The translations under genes were made by a program, and so were the position numbers. A model generated the notes under the pieces. That model was not told where the DNA came from. It saw only the letters and a list, made by a program, of their open reading frames with translations, and did not search any database. From Azorinus chamasolen (lineage: Eukaryota; Mollusca; Bivalvia; Cardiida; Solecurtidae): 64,000 nucleotides of DNA. Every line of letters starts with the position of its first letter. The first letter of the stretch is position 1. Positions 10,765-23,015 of the stretch are shown piece after piece. The stretch is from positions 52,973,059-53,037,058 of the forward strand of contig OY755252.1 in NCBI GenBank assembly GCA_963576725.1, given 5' to 3'.

Positions 10765-11310
10765 ATTTTAGTAATGGGTGCGCAACTTTATCTGTAGCTC
10801 TGTATTTTAGTAATGGGTGCGCACCTCTATCTGTAGCTCTGTATTTTAGTAATGGGTGCGCACCTCTATCTGTAGCTCTGTATTTTAGTAATGGGTACGC
10901 ACCTTTATCTGTAGCTCTGTATTTTAGTAATGGGTGCGCACCTCTATCTGTAGCTCTGTATTTTAGTAATGGGTGCGCACCTCTATCTGTAGCTCTGTAT
11001 TTTAGTAATGGGTACGCACCTCTATCTGTAGCTCTGTATTTTAGTAATGGGTACGCACCTCTATCTGTAGCTCTGTATTTTAGTAATGGGTGCGCACCTC
11101 TATCTGTAGCTCTGTATTTTAGTAATGGGTGCGCACCTCTATCTGTAGCTCTGTATTTTAGTAATGGGTACGCACCTCTATCTGTAGCTCTGTATTTTAG
11201 TAATGGGTACGCACCTCTATCTGTAGCTCTGTATTTTAGTAATGGGTGCGCACCTCTATCTGTAGCTCTGTATTTTAGTAATGGGTGCGCACCTCTATCT
11301 GTAGCTCTGG
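10765..11310. repeat. 39 bp minisatellite, 14 copies, with higher-order pattern
   Basis: Unit TGTATTTTAGTAATGGGTGC-GCACCTCTATCTGTAGCTC. Being 13 codons long, it keeps one minus-strand frame open (209 codons, repeat RATDRGAHPLLKY). A G/A variant (GGTGCGC or GGTACGC) alternates in pairs along the array. It begins in a family-4 hairpin repeat (GAGTTTGGTGGAGAAATGGC), so the unit is that repeat's tail. Not a gene. Confidence 0.93.
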
Positions 11311-11339
11311 AGTCTGATCTAAGATCCAAACTATTTATC

Positions 11340-11790
11340 ACTCAGAATCAACTTCCGCAAAAAAATTAGAAAGAAAATTAATAGCTTTGAAAATGATACT
11401 GACAAAAACTGAGCAGTGTACATGTATGCAAGGAGTCAAGGTTATCATAATCAAGAATTCCTCGACTGTATAGTTATAGAGAATAATTAGGGAGCTTATA
11501 ATAATGGAGTAAATGCTTAACTATCCATCAGTAAAAGAAAATCTTCGTTGAAAGATGAAAGAAAAGAAGAGTTTTGTTAAGGTTACTCCTGATCAAAGTG
11601 AAACAGGAGCATGACAAGCTGTAGTTTATTTATTAATTAATCACCTATACAGAGCCTAGCTAATTGTGGACTAAGCCTAAACCTTTGAATGTGAGACACC
11701 AGTTAGCTGTCATTTGCCAACAAAGTAGATCCAGATTAGAGGGCTTCTATCGGACCTCTTTGATTGGGGTCTACACTGTTTGTCATTCTA
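11340..11790. other. no gene seen
   Basis: AT-rich sequence; a decayed family-1 hairpin at about 11705-11785 (GCCAACAAAGTAGATCCAGA ... GGGGTCTACACTGTTTG) is the only structure noticed. Confidence 0.5.
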
Positions 11791-12297
11791 CATGGGTCCA
11801 GATTCTTTTAAAAAAATATAGAGCATGATGCAGAGATCATTTCTGTAAAGTTACATTAGAGTTTAAGAACATTTTGTCAGGTTGTTTAAAGCAATTGTTG
11901 ACTGGCAGACTGTAGGACTGACGCCAGAGTGACAGACTGAAGGACTGTAGGACTGATGCCAGAGACAATCACAAAAGCTCATCTCAGCAGAAAGTTGCTC
12001 ATTCAGTCTGCACTATTTATGACGCATCATTCAATCTGTACTGTTTGTGAAAAGCAATAATCTCTGTAACATTTAATTCCAGCAGTGAGTAGTCACCATA
12101 GTTATTCCTTTATCTCATAGATATGCCTTACACCTTTGCAAACAGGGTAGAACCCAGATCAGATGACTCCTGTAGGAGCCATTGAATCATGAACTAATTT
12201 ACTCGCTTATGAAATAATATACATGTACATGTAGATCAGATTCTACAGTTTCTGCTATTAAAACATTTCATTTGTTCATATGCCATAAAATGATTTT

Positions 12298-12933
12298 AAA
12301 CAAGAAGGCCATGGCGGACCTATATCTCTCATCTAGGAATTGTAGCATTAGAGCACTAGATAGAGATGAAGTAATCACAACCATCTCCGGAATAAGAGGG
12401 TCATAGTCAAAGGGGGGCATTTAGTGGGTGTACATGGTCTAAAAAGTCAAAAAAATTTATTGGGTCGATTTAGTGTTATATTACATGTATATACAAGGGG
12501 TCTAACTACCCATTCGCAAATTTCATGACCGATTTCGGATTCTAAATAACGCCCGATTTTGGGCTGCCAAGATGAAATAACCACTAATGTTTAGTACGAA
12601 CGTGAAGCTGGGATCTTGTACTTTTCAAATAATATAACTTTTGATACATTCCGACTAAGCCGTAGCCAGTGCTGGCGTGAAATTCCTACAAAATACGCTG
12701 ATCTTTCTTACTCGGACGACTGTGGTCATAGTAGCTTTAATTTTTTTATTGAAGATTATTCAATTTGTTCAAATGATGCATGATAGTAATAACTAGAATT
12801 ATCACTAAAGGTGATGGCATACCCCAGCTCAGCTGCCTTGATCGCAAATCAAACCAGGTTGTGCTACGGCTAGACGGACGGACCAACTGACCGACCTATA
12901 TACCCCCTATTAAATTTCGTTTGCAGGGGTATA
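12298..12933 (-). mobile_element. Helentron-like (pearl-type) element
   Basis: On the minus strand it runs from TATACCCCTGCAAACGAAAT through a GGTCGGTCAGTTGG-TCCGTCCGTCT tract to CGCCATGGCCTTCTTGTT. The CTTGTT end and the short-repeat tract near the other end are shared with the other elements of this type here. Confidence 0.55.
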
Positions 12934-12944
12934 ATTCATTCTCA

Positions 12945-13858
12945 GTATGGCCACCAGAGGACTATTCCTACCAAATACCATTCAAATTTGACCACCCGTT
13001 TTTTAGAAGAAGATTAAAAAAAAAAATTGTTTTCACTAGTCATATAAGGAAATTTAAAAAATCCCTGGAACATGTTTTTTTTTAGATAACATGATATTGG
13101 AAATTATGTTCCTACCAAATGCAATTTAATTAAATTGGACTATAACCTCTGGAAAAAGAAATTAAAAAAAAATCATATAGACCTATATTCAAATTTATCC
13201 CAGTCCTGCCCGGCATGTTTTCATGCATACCAACATGTTTTCATCAAATTTGGTAGAGGGTCACTAGTAAACTATTCCTACCATTTTCCATTCAAATTGG
13301 ACAATTATTTTGGAGAAAAAGCTTTTTAAATTTTCCCTATAGTCAAATAAGGAAATCTAACTCCCGCCCATGGAAGCCATGTTTTTTCTAGATATCAACA
13401 CAGTTTCAGCAGTTTTAACAAAGGGTCACCAGGCGACTATACCTACCAAATACCATCCGAATCCGACTACTGGTTTTGGAGAAAAAGATTTTTAAAGGTT
13501 GCCTATATCGTTATAAAAGGAAATCTAGCCCCGCCCCTGGCGGCCATGTTTTTTTAGGATGTCAACATGATTTTAACAAATTTGGTAGGGTGTCACTGGT
13601 TTTGGAGACAAAGATGTTCGAAGATTTTTCTTTTTGTTGCCATGGTAATCAGAGTTCTAAATGGATCCTGATTCTTTTAATATTTTGATAGAGCATGATA
13701 CAAAGATCATAACTGTAAAGTTTCGTTACATTCTGCCCGATCGTTTCAGAGATGTTGTTTAAAGCAATTACCGGTATGGACGGACAGATGGACGTATGGA
13801 CAGAGGCCAGGTGGTAGGGGATCACAAAAGCTCACCTGAGCATGCTCAGGTGAGCTGA
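12945..13858 (-). mobile_element. Helentron-like (pearl-type) element with ~180 bp core repeats
   Basis: The minus-strand head is AGCTCACCTGAGCATGCTCA-GGTGAGCTTTTGTGATC, followed by a GTCCATCTGTCCGTCC tract, then 4-5 diverged units around GGCATTTGGTAGGAATA and AACATGGCCGCCAGGGGCGG. Same head as the elements at 39601 and 57971. A truncated relative lies at 11792-11985. Confidence 0.6.
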
Positions 13859-13920
13859 AATATGGCAAATTATTATTCATGTCATTATTTCCTACATAAA
13901 TATTTAAGAAGTATAGTGTT

Positions 13921-14163
13921 TTCCTTTACATAAAATACTTTTCACACATTTGCAAACAAAATAGACCAAGATCAGACGACTTCTATAGGAGCCCTCTGAT
14001 CAGGGTCTGCTCTGTTTGCTTATGACATGATAATATGTCGATGTGATTCTGTTTTTGTCATTGCAAACACTACCTTTGGAATCTTAAGCTACAGAATCAT
14101 AGCTAATAAATAATCATAATGTCATTTTTTCTTATATGAATATTGAACAGGGAAATGGTTAAC
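13921..14163 (+). mobile_element. family-1 TTAA MITE
   Basis: TTTCCTTTACATAAAATAC... hairpin GCAAACAAAATAGACCAAGA...TTCTATAGGAGCC...GGGTCTGCTCTGTTTGC ... GAACAGGGAAATGGTTAA. Confidence 0.75.
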
Positions 14164-14164
14164 T

Positions 14165-15060
14165 TTAAGCTCTATATAATACACAGTTTTACCTGGTTCT
14201 TCCTCCATCACAAATTTGCTGGGCCGTCATCTTCAAATTACTCATCTATCCATCATTAATGGCCAATTTATAAACCTGTCCCAGCCATAAGAATTACAAT
14301 GACATTGTTGGTAGGTAGAGAGGACAGAAGCCAAACAGTTAAACCCATGTCAAATACTACTGCTGTAAACCCAGCCTCACTAGCCCTTTACACATCTTTA
14401 CACACGCCCAAATAAACAATGAATGAATTCAACTTGTTGTGCAATCCAATAAAGCAAGCACTTGTGCTATCATCGGCCTATTAATGCTCTTTACAACAGG
14501 TTTATACTAACTTGTACTCCCTAACGCGGGATAAAAAAAATGCACACCTTTCACAAACAGTCCTACATCATGTCTATTTTTAGCCCTAGGACACGTCTTT
14601 TCAAATCCTTATCTGCTCTTGCCTTTATAATCTCCCTTGGCTTACCAATAGCATACACATGTACATGTAATTTAATACATATTAATATCCTTAAGGTCAA
14701 ACTGTTTGGATCCTGATATCAATGTTTAAAATGTTTATCTTGAAACTGTTATAAAACATCGGTCAACCTAAATATCAACTTTTATGATGATGAATTTATC
14801 TACATGTAGAATAATGAACATTCAATTCTTGCATGTTAGTGGTTAATTTGTGACAACCTAATTATTCCGGTGACAGCAATTTGGACACCCAATCTACCCT
14901 TTCCACCTTTTTTTGGAAAAAGATGAACAAATTCATTTATATCACTTTAAATAAGAGCTTTATCTCATAAGCATGTAGTAAGATATGCGACCTTGAGTAT
15001 TAACTGGATTAACTTATAATATTTAGTATTATGACCAAATGGAATATTTTAACTATGGAA
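14165..15060. other. no gene seen
   Basis: AT-rich, relatively low-copy sequence with many stops in all frames and no recognisable repeat ends apart from a GATCCTGATATCAATG fragment near 14705. Confidence 0.5.
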
Positions 15061-15157
15061 GAAACTGTATGTATATTATTTCATAAGCAAACAGAGCAGA
15101 GCCTGGTTGCAAAGGCGTCACAAGGCATGTATGTATAAATTAAGGGTTTTAAAAATC

Positions 15158-15376
15158 AACCATTTCGTCATATATACACATTTTCATGCATATGCAAATA
15201 GAGTAGACCCAATTCAGGGTCTGCTGTTTGCTTACGAAATTCTTACAGATCTAACTCTACAGTTTCTACTACATGTAATAACAAAATACCTTGTGTGCAC
15301 AATCATGCCATAAGCTCTAATAAATAGCCATCTTGTCATTATTTCTTACATGAATATTCAACAGGGAAGAGTTAAT
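15158..15376 (+). mobile_element. family-1 TTAA MITE, hairpin shortened
   Basis: Contains GCAAATAGAGTAGACCCAAT joined directly to TCAGGGTCTGCTGTTTGC, so the hairpin centre is missing. Ends CAACAGGGAAGAGTTAA. Confidence 0.7.
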
Positions 15377-15604
15377 GACTTTGAGAATTGCAGAGAATAA
15401 TTTGTGCAGACAAAAATGTCAAAGATTTAACCATGACATACTGAAAAGGTTGTCTGCTTCATTTTTATATAAATCAATTTTTGTTTTCCATCTGTGCAAA
15501 GACACAATCCATGTCTCTTGGTGTCCCCCGTCCCTCATTCCCAACCCTCAACATTTGAAGATAGTAGTCAAGCTTATATGACTAATTTTGAATTTTTAAA
15601 ACAG

Positions 15605-15680
15605 GTGGTTGCTTAGTGCAAGAGTATTTAGTTATGCAGAAAGCTCCCATTCAAGCTTTCTGCATTACTTTTGCCCTGCC
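15605..15680. repeat. family-3 hairpin remnant
   Basis: GGTTGCTTAGTGCAAGAG... AGAAAGCTCCCATTCAAGCTTTCT... ATTACTTTTGCCCTGC. Directly abuts a complete TTAA MITE at 15681. Confidence 0.6.
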
Positions 15681-15867
15681 TTAACCCCTTCCCTCATATA
15701 AACGCCTTTAAAGTAATTTGCAAACAGAGTATGAAAGTCTCCTAGATCTGACTTTATACCAAAAGCTCCTGTGTGAGTGTACCATTATAAATATTGAGCT
15801 AATTAAATTATGAATATCCAAGACGTCATTATATCTGACATGAATATTCAACAGGGAAAGGGTTTAA
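15681..15867 (+). mobile_element. family-1 TTAA MITE, hairpin deleted
   Basis: TTAACCCCTTCCCTCATATA ... AACAGGGAAAGGGTTTAA. Only one arm (GCAAACAGAGTATGAAAG) of the hairpin is left. Confidence 0.8.
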
Positions 15868-15967
15868 CAACCATCTGCTTATATGTATATAGACTACGAT
15901 ACTATAATATGTTAATCAATTATGTGGATACATTAGCGAGACTATTCTATAATAATAGTACTGGTAT

Positions 15968-16139
15968 CAGGGCTCAAGCAAGAGGGCAATTGGGGAGAAA
16001 AAGTCTCCATAACTCTGCTGACTTCTCCCCGTTTTGAGCTGAGGGAGAAGTTTTAATACATAGAACATTATAGGGAGATACAAAATCAAGACCAAAACGC
16101 TAAACTTCTCCCTGATGGAGAGCTCCAACTTGAGCCCTG
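15968..16139. mobile_element. 172 bp MITE with CAGGGCTCAAG ends
   Basis: The ends CAGGGCTCAAG and CTTGAGCCCTG are perfect inverted repeats of 11 bp. The interior contains AACTTCTCCC/GGGAGAAGTT palindromic parts. No clear 8 bp duplication. The right end and its flank are triplicated just downstream. Confidence 0.65.
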
Positions 16140-16210
16140 CAGTATATGACATAGATCCAACTTGAGTCCTGCAGTATATGACATAGATCCAGCTTGAGCC
16201 CTGCAGTATA
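16133..16210. repeat. short tandem repeat, ~33 bp x 2-3
   Basis: GAGCCCTGCAGTATATGACA followed by TAGATCC-AACTT recurs two to three times, each copy starting with the right end of the adjacent MITE. Confidence 0.8.
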
Positions 16211-17261
16211 TGACATAGATCCTGGTAAGATGCATAAATTTAAAACATTTTCAAGATGAACTTATTTCTCTCAAAGAGACAATTCTCAAGAGTGGTGAAG
16301 ACAAGGTTTGGTGGAGAAATGAGGATTTCGGTACTCGATGTATGCATGTTTATCTGTTGCTCTGTATAGGATCAGTGAGCTCATCCACAAGCAGATAGCA
16401 GGCAAGAGGTTGAAGGTGTAAATATGTGACATTGCATTTTGTATACTGTATCAATGGGGACTGTATTGAAGAGATAATGAACTGGTAACTGCTCCGTGTG
16501 ACGAACAAAACAAACCATTGTCAAAGTAGAATAACCAATAGTTCATCATTGATTTTACCCGCTACCTGTTCTATTCAAAATTTCAATACCTACTGAATAT
16601 TCACGAATACAGAATTATAATGATATTATGTGAGGTGGAACATTGTAGCCATTTTAGAAAGAAAAGAAACGGATCTATCCAATTCCATCAGCAAACAGAG
16701 CAGACCCTGATTAGATGGTTCCTGTAGGAGCTGTCGGATCTTGGTTTACTCTTGTTTGCAAATGTGTGAAAAATGCATTTATATGAAGGAAACAGAGTAG
16801 ACCTAGATCGGACGGCTCCAATTGGAGCCTATTGTTTGCCTATGGTATAATATACATGTAGATCTGATTTTACAGTTTCTACATGAGCAGAAATGTCATG
16901 TGTTTATAGGCCATAATTAAATCTAATCTAATTCTAATTAATATTAACAATGTCATCATGTCTTACATGAATAGTGAACAGGTAAAACCTTGACATGATA
17001 GAGCACATTTTGATGTCTTTGCAAACAGCGTAGATCCAGATCAGATGGCCCATGTAGGTCTTAGTATCTGTCTGATCTGGGTTTGCTTTGTTTGCTTATA
17101 TGAAAAATACATCTGAGTCTAATTCTACTCTTTCTGACATGGTCAAAACATCACTTTTTAAAAATGCTATAATAAAATGTCAACAAACAAGTTTTGTATC
17201 AATGTTGTCATTATTTCTATTTATGAATATTCAATGGGTAAAGGCTTAATTTGGTTCCAAC

Positions 17262-19034
17262 ATTTATATTAACAATATCCTTATTATAGAAAATTTTCAC
17301 ACATTTGCAAACAGAGTAGACCCAGATCAGATGTAGGAGCCGTCTGACCAAAGTCTGCTCTTTTTGTTTATTGGATGCTACAGTTCTGATACTGCAGTTT
17401 CTGCTATCCCTGTACATGTACTTCATATAAACACGTTTTCACGTTATTGCACACTGAGTAGACCCACAGTAGTATAGATAGGATTCTACAGTTTCTGCTA
17501 GCCCTGTACTTCATATAAACACGTTTTCACGTTATTGCACACTGAGTAGACCCACAGTAGTATAGATAGGATTCTACAGTTTCTGCTAGCCCTGTACTTC
17601 ATATAAACACGTTTTCACGTTATTGCACACTGAGTAGACCCACAGTAGTATAGATAGGATTCTACAGTTTCTGCTAGCCCTGTACTTCATATAAACACGT
17701 TTTCACGTTATTGCACACTGAGTAGACCCACAGTAGTATAGATAGGATTCTACAGTTTCTGCTAGCCCTGTACTTCATATAAACACGTTTTCACGTTATT
17801 GCACACTGAGTAGGCCCACAGTAGTATAGATAGGATTCTACAGTTTCTGCTAGCCCTGTACTTCATATAAACACGTTTTCACGTTATTGCACATTGAGTA
17901 GACCCACAGTAGTATAGATAGGATTCTACAGTTTCTGCTAGCCCTGTACTTCATATAAACACGTTTTCACGTTATTGCACATTGAGTAGACCCACAGTAG
18001 TATAGATAGGATTCTACAGTTTCTGCTAGCCCTGTACTTCATATAAACACGTTTTCACGTTATTGCACACTGAGTAGACCCACAGTAGTATAGATAGGAT
18101 TCTACAGTTTCTGCTAGCCCTGTACTTCATATAAACACGTTTTCACGTTATTGCACACTGAGTAGGCCCACAGTAGTATAGATAGGATTCTACAGTTTCT
18201 GCTAGCCCTGTACTTCATATAAACACATTTTCACGTTATTGCACACTGAGTAGGCCCACAGTAGTATAGATAGGATTCTACAGTTTCTGCTAGCCCTGTA
18301 CTTCATATAAACACGTTTTCACGTTATTGCACACTGAGTAGACCCACAGTAGTATAGATAGGATTCTACAGTTTCTGCTAGCCCTGTACTTCATATAAAC
18401 ACGTTTTCACGTTATTGCACACTGAGTAGACCCACAGTAGTATAGATAGGATTCTACAGTTTCTGCTAGCCCTGTACTTCATATTAACACATTTTCACGT
18501 TATTGCACACTGAGTAGACCCACAGTAGTATAGATAGGATTCTACAGTTTCTGCTAGCCCTGTACTTCATATAAACACGTTTTCACGTTATTGCACACTG
18601 AGTAGACCCACAGTAGTATAGATAGGATTCTACAGTTTCTGCTAGCCCTGTACTTCATATAAACACGTTTTCACGTTATTGCACACTGAGTAGACCCACA
18701 GTAGCATTGATAGGATTCTACAGTTTCTATAATCTGGCATTCTTGCGTCTAAATGGGTCCATTAAAAGAACCCAATCTCAATGCAAAATAGGAAATAAAT
18801 CCCAAAATAAAAATAGACTAAATTTTTATTTAAATGTTAAAAATGGGACCAAACTGCCTTCAAAATTATTGAATTTTATTCAAGAAAAAATTCCTTATTA
18901 TTAAAACAGCAAGAAAAAAGTCAAGTAATGGCAAAATATTCACTTGTTCATGATGCCATAATAGCAATTCAGTTTTTTCATGTTTCATGACGTCAATACT
19001 TCATTCGAAATGTTCATGAAGGAAAGGGTTAATA
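17262..19034 (+). mobile_element. family-1 MITE inflated by a minisatellite and an insertion
   Basis: The hairpin at about 17300-17370 (GCAAACAGAGTAGACCCAGA) leads into the 88 bp array. After 18725 comes a ~175 bp insertion, and from about 18905 the MITE end appears (ATGATGCCATAATAGCAATT ... GAAGGAAAGGGTTAA at 19031-19034). A ~240 bp element has become ~1.77 kb. Confidence 0.7.
17400..18725. repeat. 88 bp minisatellite, ~15 copies, derived from a family-1 MITE
   Basis: The period is exactly 88 (ACTGAGTA at 17453, 17541, 17629...). The unit joins MITE pieces: CATATAAACACGTTTTCACG, TTGCACACTGAGTAGACCCA, GATTCTACAGTTTCTGC. Copies are almost identical, so expansion is recent. Confidence 0.95.
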
Positions 19035-19137
19035 TGCCGTTATAAATTATATAAATTTAATTAATAGTCATGATGTCATTTATTCTTACAGGAATATTCA
19101 ACAGGGAGAGGATTAAATGTTTTAAACATTTCCTTCA

Positions 19138-19356
19138 TTAACCCTTTCCCTCATATAAACGTGTTTTCACACATTTGCAAACAGAGTAGACCCAGGGTCT
19201 ACTCTGTTTGCTAATAGAATTTGATAGATCTGTTTCTTTACTTTCTGAAATGTCTACAATGTTCCACCTTCCATATTTCTTTATAACTTTTTTGTTAATG
19301 AATATTCAGTAAGTATTGAAATTTGGCCTTAATACAGAACAGGGAACCAGGGTTAA
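19138..19356 (+). mobile_element. family-1 TTAA MITE, subfamily b
   Basis: TTAACCCTTTCCCTCATATA ... CAGGGAACCAGGGTTAA, with AATGTTCCACCTTCCATATT typical of subfamily b. The hairpin is reduced to AGAGTAGACCC-AGGGTCTACTCT. Confidence 0.8.
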
Positions 19357-20014
19357 ATGCCTGATCAAACATTTGCAAACAGGAGAGACCAAGAGCTCCT
19401 ATAGGAGCTGTCTGACTGGGGTCTGCTCTGTTTGCTTTTGACATGATATAGATCTGATTCTAGTTTTTGTCAAAGCAAAACATTGCCTTGAAAAGTTAAC
19501 ATTATAAAAATTTCAGCTACTTAATATTCATGATACCATTTATTTCTTAGATGAATTTTCAACAGGAAGACGGTTTAAATGTTTTAATTTACTCATGAAT
19601 CTCTGGTATTATTGTGGACATTCAGCTTATACTACATAAATACTGTACCCTGCCTTGAATCAAACCGTTCTTGATAGGTCTATGTACTACTGTATATGCC
19701 TAATTTAACTCTTTCCCTGTTGCACATTCATGTACGAAATAATGACATCATGAATATTTATCAGCTGATTTTTTATATGGCATATGTACATAGGATGTTT
19801 TGGTATTGGTAGAAACTGTAGAGCTCGAGTACGGTCCATTACAATTTCATAAAATTGTATGTCATTAGCTTTTAAGGTCTAATTTTTCTTCATTTTTGTT
19901 TAAACACTCTACTCAGTCTCCTGGTATGAATATTCTTGTAAAATGATGACACCATGAATATTAATTACATACATTTTAAAATAGCAAATCAACAAATGCA
20001 TTTTCTGCAAAAGC

Positions 20015-21611
20015 AACAAGAGTACCGCATACGGTACATAATACGCCCACTTGCAAACTTTCTCTGATTCAACATGCCTTATAAGTGTAGACATTTTCTA
20101 ATCTGTGCTTCAGATCTTGATTTCCATATTAAGGTGATACTATTTTTTAAAAAAAATGAAGTGAATATCTTATTAAATAAAAAAGTTACAGCTAATCCTC
20201 ATTTTTGCAGATTTTTGTAAAGTGCAACGGCCATAACTCCGAAACAACAAATCAAATGATCCTCAGAATCGACTTAGCTTCAGGTCTTGATGCATTAAAC
20301 ATGTGGATGAAGTTTCATTAATATCTGTCAAACAGTTTTGCCAGAAAACAGCGGACAAACTATTTGCATATATTTGCATTTTTTTTTAAGTAAAAGGGCA
20401 ATAACTACGAAACAAAAAATCAAATAAACCTCAAAATTGACTCAGCATCAGATCTTGATGCATTAAACATTTTTGTGAAGTTTCATTAATATTTCTCAAA
20501 TAGTTTCCCCAGAAAACAGCCAACAAACTATTTGCATTATTTTTTAAGGACAAGGGCCATAACTCTGAAACAAAAAATCAAATGATCCTCAGAATCAATT
20601 CACTTTCAGATCTTGATGCATTAAACATTTGTGTGAAGTTTCATTAATATCTCTCAAATAGTTTTCCCAGAAAACAGCGGACAAACTATTTGCATATTTT
20701 TTAAGGACAAGGGCCATAACTCTGAAATGAGAAATCAAATGAACCTCAGAATCAACTCAGCTTCAGATCTTGATGCATTAAACATTTGTATGAAGTTTCA
20801 TTAATATCTGTCAAATAGTTTTCCCAGAAAACAGCGGACAAACTATTTGCATGTATTTGCATTATTTTTTAAGTAAAAGGGCCATAACTCCGAAACGACA
20901 AATCAAATGAACCTCAGAATAGACAAAGCTTCAGATCTTGATGCATTAAACATTTGTGTGAAGTTTCATTAATATCTCTCAAATAGTTTTCCCAGAAAAC
21001 AGCGGACAAACTATTTGCATATTTTTTAAGGACAAGGGCCATAACTCTGAAAAGACAAATCAAATGAACCTCAGAATCGACTCAGCTTCAGATCTTGATG
21101 CATTAAACATTTGTGTGAAGTTTCATTAATATCTGTCAAAAAGTTTTGCCAGAAAACAGCCGACAAACTATTTGCATGTATTTGCAGTATTTTTTAAGTA
21201 AAAGGGCTATAACTCCAAAACGAAAAATCAAATGAACCTCAGAATCGACTCAGCTTCAGACCTTGATGCATTAAACATTTGTGTGAAGTTTCATTAATAT
21301 CTCTCAAATAGTTTTCCCAGAAAACAGCGGACAAACTTTGCATATTTTTTAAGGACAAGGGCCATAACTCTGAAATGAAATATCAAATGAATCTCAGAAT
21401 CAACTCAGCTTCAGATATTGATGCATTTAACATATGTGTGAAGTTTCATTAATATCTGTCAAATAGTTTTCCCAGAAAACAGCGGACAAACAAAATGTTG
21501 ACGGACGAACGAACGAACGAACGAACGAACGAACGAACGGACGGACGGACGGACGGACGGACGGACAGGGCCACGACAATATACGACCACCTTTATTAGG
21601 TGGGCGTATAA
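20015..21611 (-). mobile_element. Helentron-like (pearl-type) element, ~8 core repeats
   Basis: Eight units of ~160 bp (GGGCCATAACTCTGAAAC, AATCAAATGAACCTCAGAAT, AGATCTTGATGCATTAAACA, TTTCCCAGAAAACAGCGGAC) lie between AACAAGAGTACCGCATACGG and a GAAC/GGAC tract followed by CACCTTTATTAGGTGGGCGT. ATACGCCCAC on the left pairs with GTGGGCGTAT on the right: family-specific subterminal inverted repeats. Minus-strand 3' end is CTCTTGTT. Confidence 0.75.
21503..21567. repeat. (GAAC)n(GGAC)n tetranucleotide tract
   Basis: About seven GAAC followed by about eight GGAC units, located just inside the end of the Helentron-like element at 20015-21611, as is usual for pearl/DINE-1-type elements. Confidence 0.95.
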
Positions 21612-21897
21612 AAACTGTAGAATCAGGTCCATGTTATTTCATAAGAAAAAACAAATAACCCTGATCAGACAGCTCCTACAGGAGCCATCTGATGTAAGAG
21701 CCATCTGATCTGGGTCTACCCTGTTTGCAAAGGCATAGAAAGGCGTATTTATGAAGTAAATGGTTAACCCTTACTCCATCAATATTCTTGTAAGGATTAT
21801 ATTTAGTGTTCATCAAACATAAATTGGATGAATTTGTTTTAATGACACATGGACACAGAAGTTTTTTGCAATGGCAGGAACTGTACAATCATATATA

Positions 21898-22106
21898 TAC
21901 AGTAGAACCCATCTAATGCGACCACTCAATGAATGATGTTGTGTGACGTTATCAGCAGGTGGTTGCTTAATGCAGGACAAAAATAATGCAGAAAGCTCCT
22001 CTAGGAGCTTTCTGCATTACTTTTGTCCTGCATTAAGCTACCACATGCATCTAGCACCCAGAATTATACCTCTTTTAGGTGGTCGCTTTAGCAGGATTTT
22101 ACTGTA
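21898..22106. mobile_element. mariner-like MITE with family-3 hairpin
   Basis: TA-CAGTAGAACCC... to ...GGATTTTACTG-TA: CAGTA-AA-CC TIRs with TA duplication. The centre (21966-22037) is a ~72 base near-perfect hairpin, CTTAATGCAGGACAAAA... closing at AAAGCTCCTCTAGGAGCTTT. Inner flanks ATGCGACCACTC / GGTGGTCGCTTT also pair. Inserted in a family-1 MITE copy. Confidence 0.75.
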
Positions 22107-22623
22107 TATATATTATATCATAAACAAACAGAAGCAATATTGTCTCCTCCGGGTCTACTCTGTTTACAAAGGCATATCTACGAAGTAAAGCGTTAACAGT
22201 GTAATTGATCAGGCCTCTCATCTGAAATTCGCAAACGTTATCACAGATTTGCTATTGGCAGTGAAAGAACTATGAACCAAAGGGTGGACCAAAACTGTTA
22301 CACTGACCTAACTTCACCCATTGACCTATTTCATGAATGCCTAAATATCTTATCATTATAACTTCACAAAAAAGTTAAACAGGGACAACTATTCAAAAAA
22401 GGGTGGTGAGTACTCATAGTTAGAAATAATGACCCAGTGAATACTACCGGTCACACGATTTACAGGAATCAATCAGGAATTGGCTGGAATCGACCTGTAA
22501 TTACCAGAATCGGCTTCATTAAGAACTGTTTCAGCTTTAATTTTCAAAGGCGGCTCCGATAGGAACCATCTGATCTTATTCTTGTTTGCAAAGGCATGAA
22601 AAAGCATTTATAAGAGGGAAAAT

Positions 22624-22734
22624 GGTTAACATAGGTTGTTGCTTAATGCAAGATGAAAGTCATGCAGAACAAAGAGCCTCTGGAGCCTTCTGCATTACTG
22701 ATTTACTCTTGTCCTGCATTAAGCTAACCAACTC
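22624..22734. repeat. family-3 hairpin remnant
   Basis: GTTGCTTAATGCAAGATGAA and later TTGTCCTGCATTAAGC are the arms, with an expanded loop. Confidence 0.55.
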
Positions 22735-22786
22735 TTCTAATAGCCCCCCCCCCCACACACACACAAATGCGCGCACACCAACAAGT

Positions 22787-23015
22787 TTAACTCATTGTCT
22801 TCTAGGCTATTTTTAGACCCAACCTCTTTGAATGTATCTACTGAAAAGGAGCATTAACTAGAGGAAAGGAAAAATATAGAATTTTGTAGTTTTAAACCAT
22901 TGTGATAAATAGAGCATTTGCTCCTATAGGAGCAAATGCTCTATTTATCACAATGGTTTCATAAAGCGACTTTTATAGATGCGCAAAAATGCGTCACTAG
23001 GGGATAATGTGTTAA
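22787..23015 (-). mobile_element. family-2 TTAA MITE, complete
   Basis: TTAACTCATTGTCTTCTAGG ... GGATAATGTGTTAA, hairpin arms ACCATTGTGATAAATAGAGC around TTTGCTCCTATAGGAGCAAA. The hairpin is essentially perfect. Confidence 0.85.

Larger units (their letters stand above)
12105..13925 (+). mobile_element. family-1 MITE split by two large elements
   Basis: The left part (GCAAACAGGGTAGAACCCAG, hairpin, GATTCTACAGTTTCTGCTAT) ends at about 12297. The right part resumes near 13860 with TATTCATGTCATTATTTCCT. Between them lie the elements annotated at 12298 and 12945. Confidence 0.6.

Noticed and set aside
10712..11341. 209-codon minus-strand ORF with 13-residue repeats, the longest ORF in the window
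   Set aside because: It is a translation of the 39 bp tandem array; the period divisible by three keeps it open. The array is an expansion of a hairpin repeat, with no splice or promoter context.
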